This document shows, piece by piece, positions 35,203 through 43,711 of a stretch of DNA of 64,000 nt. Position numbers and translations under genes: made by a program. The stretch is taken from contig CAVVWD010000010.1 of NCBI GenBank assembly GCA_963751835.1, forward strand, positions 62,001 to 126,000, given 5' to 3'. The notes under the pieces were generated by a model, which worked only from the letters and a program-made list of their open reading frames with translations, did no database searches and had not been told where the DNA came from. Origin of the DNA: JACVRW01 sp963751835. GTDB lineage: Bacteria > Actinomycetota > Thermoleophilia > Solirubrobacterales > Thermoleophilaceae. The first letter of the stretch is position 1. Every line of letters begins with the position of its first letter.

Positions 35203-36470
35203 ATGAGGGGGGTCAGGAGGGCAAGGACGTCGCACCTGATTGCGGTAGTCCTCGTCCTGGCCACCGCCGCGACCGCGGGTTGCGGCGTCGGCGGCGACGA
35301 GGGCAGCACCGGCGCCAAGGCGATCAACTGGTATGCGTTCAACGAGCCCGGCGGCTCGTACGACCAGGCGGTGGCCAACTGCAACAAGCAGGCGAACGGC
35401 AAGTACACGATCAACTACATCAAGCTGCCGAACATCGCCGACCAGCAGCGCGAGCTGCTCGTCCGCCGCCTGGCAGCCGAGGACGACAGCATCGACTTGG
35501 CGTCGCTCGACGTGATCTGGACCGCCGAGTTCGCCGAGGCCGAGTGGATCCTGCCCTGGGAGGGCGAGCGCCGCGAGGCCGCCGAGGAGGGCAAGCTCGA
35601 GGGCCCGCGTCAAGACCGTCGACTACAAGGGCAAGGTCTGGGCGATCCCGCACACGAGCAACACGCAGCTGCTCTGGTACCGCAAGGACCGCGTGGACGC
35701 GCCGCCCGACGACTTCACGTGGGACGAGATGATCGACGAGGCGGTCGACAAGGGAACCGCGGTCGAGGTCCAGAGCGCCCAGTACGAGGGCCTGGTCGTG
35801 TGGATCAACGCGCTGATCGCGGGCGCCGGCGGCCAGATCGTCAACGAGCAGGGCGACGTGCTGGTGAACGACACCGCGAAGCGGGCGGCGGAGATCGAGA
35901 TCAAGCTCGCCAACTCACCCGCGGCGCCGCCCGGCATGTCCACCAGCCGACGAGGACGCGGGCCGGCTCGGCTTCGAGGGCGGGCGCTCCGACTACATGG
36001 TCAACTACTCGTACATCTATCCGGCCGCGGCCGAGGTGGGGGAGGACTTCCAGAAGAACATCGGCTGGGCGCGCTACCCGCGTACGGACAAGGACAAGGA
36101 GAGCCGCCCGCCGCTCGGAGGCTTCAACATCGCCGTGTCGGCGTTCTCGAAGAAGCCCGACCTCGCCTTCGAGGCCGCCGAGTGCCTGGCGAGCCCCGAG
36201 AACCAGGCCCTCAGCGCCGAGCTCGGCGGTCTGCCGCCCACCACCGAGTCGGTCTACGAGGAGCCGAAGGTCCAGGAGGCGTTCCCGTTCGCCGACGCGC
36301 TGCGCGAGTCGATCGACAACGCCGGCCCGCGGCCGGTGACGCCCGCCTACAGCGACATCTCGCTGGCGATCCAGAAGACCTACCACCCGCCCGAGTCCGT
36401 GGACCCGGACACGGTCGTGGAGCAGCTGCGCGACCGGATCGAGAAGGCCGTCGACGGGAAGATCTTCTGA
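35203..36470 (+). pseudogene. Sugar ABC transporter substrate-binding lipoprotein, second copy (two frameshifts)
   Basis: Conceptual product about 420 residues, paralogous to the first binding protein. A signal peptide with lipobox TAATAGC follows the ATG at 35203. Frame 1 covers the N-lobe to about 35606. An extra base in a G/C run moves into frame 2 (VKTVDYKGKVWAIPHTSNTQ) to about 35948, and another extra C moves into frame 3 (DEDAGRLGFEGGRSDYMV), which ends at the TGA at 36468-36470. All segments join into a normal family 1 solute-binding protein. The TGA shares bases with the next ATG. Confidence 0.82.
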
Positions 36471-37414
36471 TGGAGGCCGCCACAACCTCAGCCCCCACGG
36501 CCGCACCGCCCGAGAAGAAGGGGCCGACCGAACGCTACAAGGCGGAGCGCAAGCTCGCCTGGTTGCTGTGCGCGCCTGCCGTGATCGCGATGCTGATCGT
36601 GACCGGCTATCCGATCGCGTACGCCTTCTACCTGTCGCTGCAGAAGTTCGACCTGCGCTTCCCGGACGACAAGGAGTTCGTGGGGCTCGCGAACTACGGC
36701 GACGTGCTCACGCTCGACCACCTGGTGGTCGGACGTCGCCACCACGCTGATCATCACGGTCGTCTCGGTGGCCGATCGAGCTCGTGCTCGGGCATGCTGA
36801 TCGCGCTGGTCATGCACCGGGCGATCTTCGGCCGCGGCCCGGTTCGAGCGGCGATCCTGATCCCGTACGGCATCGTCACGGTGGTCGCCGCGTTCGCCTG
36901 GAAGTACGCCTTCGACCCGACCAGCGGCTTCGTGTTCGGGCTGCCGCTCGTGCCCGACGACTGGCAGCCGCTGACCACGAGGGAAGGCTCGCTCTTCGTG
37001 ATCATCCTGGCGGAGATCTGGAAGACGACGCCGTTCATGGCGCTGCTGCTGCTCGCCGGCCTTGCGCTCGTGCCGGACGAGCTGCACGAGGCGGCCAAGG
37101 TGGACGGTGCCAGCACCCTGCAGCGCTTCTTCCGAATCACCATCCCGCTGATGAAGCCGGCGATCCTGGTCGCGCTGCTGTTCCGCACGCTCGACGCGTT
37201 CCGAATATTCGACAACATCTTCATCATCCAGCCGGGAGGCGCCCTGGGCACTGAGAGCGTCTCGATCCTGGGCTACAACGTCCTCATCAACCGGGTGAAC
37301 CTGGGGCTCGGCTCGGCCATCTCGATCCTGATCTTCATCTGCGTGATCCTGATCGCCGTCCTCTTCGTGAAGGGGCTCGGCACCAGCACAGCGCAGCAGC
37401 GAGGGGAGACCTGA
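36470..37414 (+). CDS. Sugar ABC transporter permease (MalF-type), second system, locally scrambled frame
   Basis: 314 residues. The N-terminal segment LAWLLCAPAVIAMLIVTGYP and the coupling loop HEAAKVDGASTLQRFFRITI identify a MalF-type permease. Between 36722 and 36792 the frame encodes an Arg/His-rich stretch impossible for this position. Removing three single bases (near 36722, 36774 and 36790) restores WWSDVATTLIITVVSVAIEL, a normal membrane segment. The three insertions cancel, so the frame survives overall. ATG at 36470 overlaps the previous stop. Confidence 0.85.
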   Translation: MEAATTSAPTAAPPEKKGPTERYKAERKLAWLLCAPAVIAMLIVTGYPIAYAFYLSLQKFDLRFPDDKEFVGLANYGDVLTLDHLVVGRRHHADHHGRLGGRSSSCSGMLIALVMHRAIFGRGPVRAAILIPYGIVTVVAAFAWKYAFDPTSGFVFGLPLVPDDWQPLTTREGSLFVIILAEIWKTTPFMALLLLAGLALVPDELHEAAKVDGASTLQRFFRITIPLMKPAILVALLFRTLDAFRIFDNIFIIQPGGALGTESVSILGYNVLINRVNLGLGSAISILIFICVILIAVLFVKGLGTSTAQQRGET

Positions 37415-37417
37415 GCG

Positions 37418-38247
37418 ATGGGGAGCACACGGGCCGCGAGCGCCTGCTCTGGGCGATCGGGATCCTCGTGGTCCTGCTCTACGCCCTGATCCCCGTCGCG
37501 TGGATCACCTCGCTTTCGTTCAAGACACCCGAGCAGGTCGGCGACAAGAAGTTCTTCTCGGGCTTCTCGTTCGAGAACTACGACGTCGTCTTCTCCGACG
37601 ACACCTTCATCGCCGCGCTGATCAACTCGATCGGCATCGCCTCGATCGCCACCTTATCTCGATCGTGCTCGCGGCGATGGCCGCCTACGCCACGTCGCGG
37701 CTCGACTTCACGGGCAAGACGCTGATCCTCTCGGGAGCTCTGGCGGTGGCCATGTTCCCGCCGATCTCGATCGTCGGCTCGCTGTTCGAGATGTGGCGCT
37801 CGCTCGGCATCTACGACACCTGGATCGGGCTGATCATCCCCTACATGACCTTCACGCTGCCGCTCGCGATCTACACGCTGTCCGCGTTCTTCCGCGAGAT
37901 CCCCTGGGAGCTCGAACAGGCCGCCCAGGTGGACGGCGCCACGCCCGTTCCAGGCGTTCCGCAAGATCATCGTGCCGCTGGCCGCGCCCGGGGTGTTCAC
38001 GGCTGCGATCCTGGTCTTCATCTTCGCCTGGAACGACTTCATCTTCGCGAACACGCTGACGTCGACCGACGCCGCGCGGACGGTGCCCGCGGCGCTCGCG
38101 TTCTTCACCGGCGCCTCGCAGTTCGAGCAGCCCATCGGGGCGATCTCCGCGGCCTCGGTCGTCGTAACCGTCCCGATCATCATCATGGTCCTGATCTTCC
38201 AGCGCCGAATCGTCGCGGGCCTCACCGCCGGCGCGGTGAAGGGATAA
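37418..38247 (+). pseudogene. Sugar ABC transporter permease (MalG-type), second system (frameshifted)
   Basis: Conceptual product about 276 residues. ATG at 37418 is in a different frame from the first conserved segment (ERLLWAIGILVVLLYALIPV), implying one missing G in the GGGG run at 37420-37423. A second missing base near 37656 and one extra base near 37947 are needed to join LISIVLAAMAAYATSRLDF and FQAFRKIIVPLAAPGVF. The end RRIVAGLTAGAVKG equals the first-system partner. Product otherwise complete, with the EQAAQVDGAT coupling loop. Confidence 0.82.
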
Positions 38248-38259
38248 GGAGGCAGCCAA

Positions 38260-39597
38260 ATGGCCCAGATCACGCTGGATAACCTCACCAAGCGCTATCC
38301 GGACGGCTTCGAGGCCGTTCGCGACATGAGCCTGGAGATCAAGGACGGCGAGTTCGTGATCCTCGTCGGGCCGTCCGGCTGCGGCAAGTCGACCGCTCTG
38401 CGCATGATCGCCGGGCTCGAGGACATCACCGAGGGCGAGCTCCGGATCGGCGACGACGTGGTGAACGACAAGGCGCCGAGGGACCGCAACATCGCGATGG
38501 TGTTCCAGAACTACGCGCTCTATCCGCACATGAGCGTGCGCGACAACATGGGCTTCGCGCTCAAGCTCAAGCACGTGGACAAGGCTGAGATCGACCAGAA
38601 GGTGACCGAGGCGGCGCGCATCCTCGATCTCGAGCCGCACCTCGACCGCAAGCCCGCGCAGCTCTCCGGCGGCCAGCGCCAGCGCGTGGCGATGGGACGG
38701 GCGATCGTGCGTGAGCCGGCGGTGTTCCTGATGGACGAGCCGCTCTCCAACCTCGACGCCAAGCTGCGCGTGCAGATGCGCACCGAGGTGTCGCGCATCC
38801 AGCAGCGGCTCGGCACGACCACGGTCTACGTGACCCACGACCAGACCGAGGCGATGACGCTCGGCGACCGCGTGGCGGTGATGCGCGCGGGCCTGATCCA
38901 GCAGGTGGGCTCGCCGATGGAGCTCTACAACGAGCCGGTCAACCTGTTCGTGGCGGGCTTCGTGGGCTCGCCGGCGATGAACTTCATGCCTGCCACGGTC
39001 GAGGGCGACACGGTGAAGCTCCCCTTCGGGGACGTGCGGCTGCCCAGCGAGCTTCACGACGCCGTGCGCGAGCATCACGGCAAGCAGCTGATCGCGGGCG
39101 TCCGGCCCGAGCACTTCGAGGATGCTTCCCTGATAGGCGATGCGAGGGACCGCGGCATCACGTTCACCGCCAACATCGAAGTCGTGGAGTCGCTCGGCGC
39201 CGAGCTCTACGCCCACTTCTCGGTTGCCTCGGACGCCATGATCGAGTCCCAGGAGCTGCGCGAGCTCGCCGAGGACGCAGGCGGCGGCGAGGTCCCGATG
39301 GCGGGCGAGGAGGGGCGCATCGTCGCGCGGCTCGAACCCGCCAGCAAGGTGAAGGTGGGGGAGGAGGCCGAGCTGTTTGTGGACGCGACGCGCCTGCAGC
39401 TCTTCGACCCCGAGAACGGGATCAACCTAACGGTCGAGCAGCAGGGCCCGCCGGCAACCACCGGCGACGGGGCCGGAGGAGCCCCCGCGGCCGCGAGTGA
39501 GGGCGAGGCTGCGGGCGAGGGCGAGGGCGCTCCCGCCGAACGCACCGGCGAGGATGCCCCGCCGCCGGGGGCGACTGGCGGACAGCAGCAGACCTGA
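38260..39597 (+). CDS. Sugar ABC importer ATPase (MsmX/UgpC type) with disordered tail
   Basis: 445 residues. Walker A GPSGCGKST, signature LSGGQRQRVAMGRAI, Walker B VFLMDEPLSNLD and the C-terminal regulatory TOBE-like domain of carbohydrate importers are present. After the normal end (about residue 395, LTVEQQG) there are about 50 residues of Ala/Gly/Glu/Pro/Thr-rich sequence not expected in this family. AAGGAGG precedes ATG 38260. It is the only ATPase for two permease pairs, and MsmX-type ATPases are known to be shared between importers. Confidence 0.95.
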   Translation: MAQITLDNLTKRYPDGFEAVRDMSLEIKDGEFVILVGPSGCGKSTALRMIAGLEDITEGELRIGDDVVNDKAPRDRNIAMVFQNYALYPHMSVRDNMGFALKLKHVDKAEIDQKVTEAARILDLEPHLDRKPAQLSGGQRQRVAMGRAIVREPAVFLMDEPLSNLDAKLRVQMRTEVSRIQQRLGTTTVYVTHDQTEAMTLGDRVAVMRAGLIQQVGSPMELYNEPVNLFVAGFVGSPAMNFMPATVEGDTVKLPFGDVRLPSELHDAVREHHGKQLIAGVRPEHFEDASLIGDARDRGITFTANIEVVESLGAELYAHFSVASDAMIESQELRELAEDAGGGEVPMAGEEGRIVARLEPASKVKVGEEAELFVDATRLQLFDPENGINLTVEQQGPPATTGDGAGGAPAAASEGEAAGEGEGAPAERTGEDAPPPGATGGQQQT

Positions 39598-40494
39598 TTA
39601 CTTGAGCTCGCGCCGCAGGCGGCGCACCATCGTGTCGTCGTCCAGGCCTGGGTGCTCCAGGTCCTGGCGGATCGCCTCGACGACGGCGTCGTCCCATTCG
39701 TGCGTGCGCAGCACGAGATAGCGCAGCTGTGCGACCCGCATGTACGCCTCGGTCTCGGTGCCGCGGCCGATCAGGTCGGCCTCGCGCAGCAACTCGATCA
39801 CCGGCTCGTACTCCTCGGTGAACCAGCTCATCGCCACCTCCGGGCGGCCGAGCAGGTCGCCGCGCACCTGCATCGCCCGGAAGCCCCAGGCCTCGACGGC
39901 CTCGGCGAGCGCGGCGTAGCGCCACTCGTCGGAGAGCTCGATGCGGCGGCGCGCCTTCTCGGGAAGCGGAACGCGCTCGTAGAAGAGCCGCTCGTGGCTC
40001 TTGAGCGGCAGATCGCGCAGCCGGATCTCCTGGTTCGCACCCACCTCGGTCAGCACTTCGGTCACGAAGGCGTTGATGTCGCGGTGCCCGAGCGCCCGGG
40101 CCACCGACACGCGGTGGTGCCCGTCCTTCACGAAGTGGAGCTTGCCGATCCGGTATACGTCGATCGGCGGCATGCCCTCGCCGCGCCGCTGCGCCGTGGC
40201 GATCCGCTCCCAGCGCGGGCGCACCCGCTGGGAGGTGGGGTTGAAACGCCGGTCGAACTCGCGCCCGCGGTCGACCGTGCCGACGATCGAGTCGAGCGGA
40301 ATCAGCTGCAGCCCGAGCCTGCGCTCGCCGCGCTGCCCGAGGGCCTGCACGACCTCCTCGAACGGGAGGATGTGGTTGACGTCGCCGGGCTCGCCCCGCA
40401 GCCGGGCCGACAGCCGCGAGAGCGCCCGCCGGCGGCGTGCGCGGTTGAAGTCGAATTGCGCGTCGGCGCTCGGAAGGCCTGTGTCCCTGGCCAT
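39598..40494 (-). CDS. ParB/sulfiredoxin-fold nuclease-like protein
   Basis: 298 residues. The central domain has the ParB/Srx nucleotide-binding motif HFVKDGHHRVSVARALG (about residues 118-134) preceded by PIDVYRIGK. There is no obvious helix-turn-helix DNA-binding region as in true plasmid/chromosome ParB, and no parA adjoins, so a partition role is doubtful. The C-terminal half is helical and charged. Its TAA stop abuts the convergent ATPase stop with no spacer, so the two 3' ends are back to back. Confidence 0.78.
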   Translation of the reverse strand: MARDTGLPSADAQFDFNRARRRRALSRLSARLRGEPGDVNHILPFEEVVQALGQRGERRLGLQLIPLDSIVGTVDRGREFDRRFNPTSQRVRPRWERIATAQRRGEGMPPIDVYRIGKLHFVKDGHHRVSVARALGHRDINAFVTEVLTEVGANQEIRLRDLPLKSHERLFYERVPLPEKARRRIELSDEWRYAALAEAVEAWGFRAMQVRGDLLGRPEVAMSWFTEEYEPVIELLREADLIGRGTETEAYMRVAQLRYLVLRTHEWDDAVVEAIRQDLEHPGLDDDTMVRRLRRELK

Positions 40495-40536
40495 GCTTCC
40501 GAGAGTACCGGCCGCCGTGCGATGCTACGCCGCCCG

Positions 40537-41652
40537 ATGGCGCGCGTGTTCGTGACCCGCTCGCTGCCCGGCGGCGCGCTTGGGCGCCTGTCGGCGGCGC
40601 ATGACACCGAGGTGTGGCCGGACCGGGTGCCGCCCCCGCGCGACGAGCTGCTCGCCGGCGCCGGACGTGCCGAGGGCCTGCTGTCGCTTCTCACCGATCC
40701 CGTCGACGCGGAGCTGATCGCGGCCTGCCCCGAGCTGCGCGCGATCTCGAACTACGCGGTGGGGGTCGACAACGTCGACCTCGAGGCGGCAACGGCGCGC
40801 GCGATCCCGGTAGGCAACACACCGGACGTGCTGACGGAGTCGACCGCCGACCTCGCGCTTGCGCTGATCCTCGGGATCGCGCGCCGGCTGGTCGAGGGCG
40901 AGGCGTTCGTGCGTGCCGGGAAGTGGGTCACCTGGGAGCCGGACCTGCTGCTCGGCCGCGACCTGCACGACGCGACGGTCGGGATCGTCGGCCTCGGGCG
41001 CATCGGCCGGGCCGTCGCGAGCAGGCTCGATGGCTTCGGGTGCGAGGTCCTCGCGGCAAGCCGCAGCGGCGGCGTCCGGCTCGAGGAGCTGCTCGAGCGC
41101 TCGGACTTCGTGACGCTCCACTGCCCGCTCACGCCTGAGACGCGCGGGCTGATCGGCACGGAGGCTCTGCGCCGGATGAAGCCCACGGCCTACCTCGTGA
41201 ACACGGCACGCGGCCCGATCGTCGACACGCACGCGCTCGCGAGTGCCCTCCACGCGGGGGAGATCGCCGGCGCGGGGCTCGACGTGACCGACCCGGAGCC
41301 GCTCCCCGGCGACCATCCGCTGCTCGACGCGCCGAACCTCCTCGTGATCCCACACCTCGGCTCCGCCACCCACGCCACACGGGAGCGGATGGCGGACATG
41401 GCGGTGGACAACCTGCTCGCCGGGCTTGCCGGTGAGCGGATGCCCAACTGCGCGAACCCGGAGGTGTACGAGGAGGCGGCGCCTAGCGCCGCCCGCTCTC
41501 GGCTGGGTGGTGCCGGGTCGGTCTCGCGTATGGGCTGGGTAAGGGGGTTGTGCTCGTCGGCCGCGGCGAGCCGGAGCGTGATCGAAGATTCTTCGGCCGC
41601 CGTCGTGGGAAATCCCGATGAGTCCTGGATTGGTGGTCCAGGAGACCACTAG
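40537..41652 (+). CDS. D-isomer-specific 2-hydroxyacid dehydrogenase (glyoxylate/hydroxypyruvate reductase-like)
   Basis: About 370 residues as framed. It opens MARVFVTRSLP; the NAD-binding motif is VGIVGLGRIGRAVA; the catalytic Arg lies in LVNTARGPIVD, Glu in DPEPLPGDHPL and His in VIPHLGSATH. The true domain ends at about NCANPEVYEEAA (41480). Another 55 residues follow with no family counterpart, read through a hairpin and an inverted-repeat element. A TAG in another frame sits in the hairpin loop (41484-41486), so the natural stop was probably there. An in-frame ATG at 40522 is an alternative start. Confidence 0.9.
   Translation: MARVFVTRSLPGGALGRLSAAHDTEVWPDRVPPPRDELLAGAGRAEGLLSLLTDPVDAELIAACPELRAISNYAVGVDNVDLEAATARAIPVGNTPDVLTESTADLALALILGIARRLVEGEAFVRAGKWVTWEPDLLLGRDLHDATVGIVGLGRIGRAVASRLDGFGCEVLAASRSGGVRLEELLERSDFVTLHCPLTPETRGLIGTEALRRMKPTAYLVNTARGPIVDTHALASALHAGEIAGAGLDVTDPEPLPGDHPLLDAPNLLVIPHLGSATHATRERMADMAVDNLLAGLAGERMPNCANPEVYEEAAPSAARSRLGGAGSVSRMGWVRGLCSSAAASRSVIEDSSAAVVGNPDESWIGGPGDH
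41475..41493 (+). terminator. Hairpin at the expected end of the dehydrogenase gene
   Basis: GGCGGCGC (41475-41482) and GCGCCGCC (41486-41493) form a perfect 8-bp stem with loop CTA. It coincides with the point where dehydrogenase similarity stops. No T-run follows, so it may be an inefficient or factor-assisted terminator. Confidence 0.45.
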
Positions 41653-41715
41653 GGCAGGACGGATACGCCAGGAGAGTGGCAGTCGGCCGCCGTCCACAAC
41701 CCCCTTCCCCAGCCC
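41532..41715. repeat. Inverted-repeat element with internal helices (possible structured RNA or MITE-like)
   Basis: The 21-nt ends 41532-41552 and 41695-41715 are reverse complements with a single mismatch. Inside, TCCTGGA/TCCAGGA (41623-41643, loop 7) competes with the overlapping GTGGTC/GACCAC (41633-41649, loop 5). The decamer CCAGGAGACC equals the core of the B12 box, and GATGAGTCC precedes it. It lies between convergent genes, so no gene is positioned for cis control on either strand. No transposase and no target-site duplication is visible. Confidence 0.6.
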
Positions 41716-41764
41716 CGGCCCGGCCGGCGGAGATCAAACCCGCGGGAAGCGGGGCGCGCGCCCC

Positions 41765-42226
41765 CTACTCCCCGAGCACCTTGATGATCATCCGCTTCGG
41801 CCGCCGCCCGTCGAACTCGCAGTAGAACACCTGCTGCCACGGCCCCAGGTCGAGCCGTCCGTCCGTCACCGGCACGATCACCTGGTGGTGGACGAGCAGG
41901 TTCTTGAGGTGGGCGTCGCCGTTGTCCTCGCCGCCACGGTGGTGGCGGTAGTCGCCGGGGTCGGGCAGCAGCTCGCGTGCCACGTCGTTCGCGGGCTCCT
42001 TCCAGCTCGGCGGTGCGACCTTGTCGAGCCATTCGAGCGTGTCCTCGTGGAGGCCGGGCTCGTCGTCGTTGATCCAGACCGCGGCCGTGATGTGCATGGC
42101 TCCCACGAGCGCGAGACCCTCGGCGATGCCGGCCTCGTCGACCGCCGCCTGTACCTCCTCGGTGATCCGGATCAGCTCGCGCCGGCCCTTGGTGTTGAAC
42201 GTCTTGTAGACGGTGTTCGACTTCAT
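41765..42226 (-). CDS. YjbQ/UPF0047 family protein
   Basis: 153 residues spanning the complete UPF0047 domain: IRITEEVQAAVDEAGIAEGL at the N-terminus, GAMHITAAVWINDDEPGL, NGDAHLKNLLVHHQVIVPV with His clusters likely to bind metal, and LGPWQQVFYCEFDG at the end. Weak thiamine-phosphate synthase activity has been reported for the family; the real role is uncertain. ATG at 42226; the start lies 20 nt from the divergent SDR gene. Confidence 0.92.
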   Translation of the reverse strand: MKSNTVYKTFNTKGRRELIRITEEVQAAVDEAGIAEGLALVGAMHITAAVWINDDEPGLHEDTLEWLDKVAPPSWKEPANDVARELLPDPGDYRHHRGGEDNGDAHLKNLLVHHQVIVPVTDGRLDLGPWQQVFYCEFDGRRPKRMIIKVLGE

Positions 42227-42246
42227 TCGGCCATCATGCCCGGTTG

Positions 42247-42987
42247 ATGGAGCTCGGTCTCGAAGGCAGGGTCTGCCTTGTCACCGGAGGCACGCGCGGG
42301 ATCGGGGCGGCGGCGGCCCGCTTGCTCGCCGCTGAGGGGGCGCGCGCCCTGACGGTCGCCCGCAACGGCGCCGACATCGAGCTGGACGTGACCGCCGCCG
42401 ACGCGGGCGAGCGGCTGCTCGCGGCCTGTCCGGCGCCGCCGTGGGCGCTCGTCAACAATGCAGGCACGAGCCGCGCGCGTACGCTGGAGGAGCTGACCGA
42501 CGCCGACTGGAACGAGCAGTGGGAGCTGCACGTGATGGCTCCGATGCGGGTGATGAGCGTCATCGCACCCGCCATGGCGGCTGAAGGCGGAGGGCGGATC
42601 GTGAACGTGACCTCGTCGTCCGGCCGGCGCCCCTCGCAGACGCTCGACGCCGCCTACTCGGTCACGAAGGCGGCTCAGCTCTCGCTCTCGCGCGTGTTCG
42701 CTGAGCGTTGGGCCTCCGAGGGGGTGCTGGTCAACGCCGTGGTCCCGGGCCCGGTGGAGACGCCGCTCTGGACAGCCGAGGGCGGGCTTGCCGACCAGGT
42801 GGCCTCGCGAACGGGCAGGTCGCGCGAAGAGGTGCTGGCGTCGACACACGCCAAGTCGCTGATCGGCCGCATGGGGCGCGAGGAAGAGATCGCTGCGGCC
42901 GTGGCCTTCCTGTGCTCCGAGCTGGCGTCGAACGTCGTGGGCGCCGCCTGGTCTGTGGACGGCGGCTCGACGCCGGGCATCTTCTAA
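42247..42987 (+). CDS. Short-chain dehydrogenase/reductase (SDR)
   Basis: 246 residues. Cofactor motif TGGTRGIGAAAARLLA, structural NNAG in LVNNAGTSRART, the catalytic Ser in VNVTSSSGRRPS and Tyr-Lys in AYSVTKAAQLSLS are all present, as is a C-terminal WSVDGGSTPGIF typical of fatty-acyl/ketoacyl reductase-like SDRs. Classical SDR length. NAD(P)(H)-dependent; substrate unknown. Confidence 0.93.
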   Translation: MELGLEGRVCLVTGGTRGIGAAAARLLAAEGARALTVARNGADIELDVTAADAGERLLAACPAPPWALVNNAGTSRARTLEELTDADWNEQWELHVMAPMRVMSVIAPAMAAEGGGRIVNVTSSSGRRPSQTLDAAYSVTKAAQLSLSRVFAERWASEGVLVNAVVPGPVETPLWTAEGGLADQVASRTGRSREEVLASTHAKSLIGRMGREEEIAAAVAFLCSELASNVVGAAWSVDGGSTPGIF

Positions 42988-43018
42988 GCACCGCCGGGGC
43001 GGTCCGTATCCTCGCCGC

Positions 43019-43702
43019 GTGGCCGCAATCCCCTACACGATCCGGCGCTCCGACCGCGCCCGCCACGCCCGCATCCTCGTCGGCGGCGACGGCGTCGAGG
43101 TGGTGGTGCCGCGGCGCTTCCCGCTGCGCGACATCGAGCCGTTCGTCGACGAGAAGACGCCCTGGATTGAGCGCACGCTGCGCCGGATGCGAGAGTCGGA
43201 AAGCGAGTTCCCGCCCGCGCGACTCGAGGACGGGGGAGAGCTGCCCTACCTCGGCGAGCGGCTGGCGCTGCGGGTGCGGGAGGAGGCGGGCCGCACGCGC
43301 GCCCACGTGGCCCGCCGCGGCGGAGAGCTGCGCGTGGCCCTGGCGCCCACGGGCCCGCTTGCGGCCGCCCTCGAGGCCTGGTACCGGCGCCGCGCGCGCG
43401 AGGAGGTGGGCGCGCGGCTTGACGCCGCGGTCGCCCGGGCGGGCACGAGCTACAGCGGCCTCCAGATCCGCGGCCAGCGCACCCGCTGGGCGAGCTGCTC
43501 GTCGAGCGGCGCCATGAGCTTCAACTGGCGGCTGCTGCTCGCGCCGGCCGAGATCCTCGACTATGTGGTCGAGCACGAGGTCGTCCACCTCGAGGTCCAC
43601 GACCACTCGCCCCGCTTCTGGAGCCTCCTCGCCGCGCGCAGCCCCGGCTGGCGCGAGCACGAGCGCTGGCTGCGCCGCCACGGCCACGCGCTCAGGCTGT
43701 AG
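43019..43702 (+). CDS. M48-like metal-dependent hydrolase (YgjP/DUF45 family)
   Basis: 227 residues. The zinc motif HEVVHLEVHDHSPRFW supplies His-Glu-x-x-His plus a downstream His, and the preceding RTRWASCSSSGAMSFNWRL is the diagnostic WGSCS-like element. There is no signal peptide, so the protein is cytosolic. GTG at 43019. It follows the SDR gene by 31 nt and converges on an ABC permease gene. Confidence 0.9.
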   Translation: MAAIPYTIRRSDRARHARILVGGDGVEVVVPRRFPLRDIEPFVDEKTPWIERTLRRMRESESEFPPARLEDGGELPYLGERLALRVREEAGRTRAHVARRGGELRVALAPTGPLAAALEAWYRRRAREEVGARLDAAVARAGTSYSGLQIRGQRTRWASCSSSGAMSFNWRLLLAPAEILDYVVEHEVVHLEVHDHSPRFWSLLAARSPGWREHERWLRRHGHALRL

Positions 43703-43711
43703 GCGACCGGC

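Noticed and set aside
39598..40494. Chromosome-partition locus (parS/parAB)
   Set aside because: The ParB-fold protein lacks an HTH domain, there is no adjacent parA, and I found no parS-like 16-bp palindrome nearby.
39652..40536. Upstream extension of the 2-hydroxyacid dehydrogenase frame
   Set aside because: It is antisense to the ParB-fold gene and lacks dehydrogenase similarity before 40537.
41532..41715. Insertion-sequence interpretation of the inverted-repeat element
   Set aside because: Too short for a transposase, no target-site duplication and no second copy in the window; kept only as a structured repeat.
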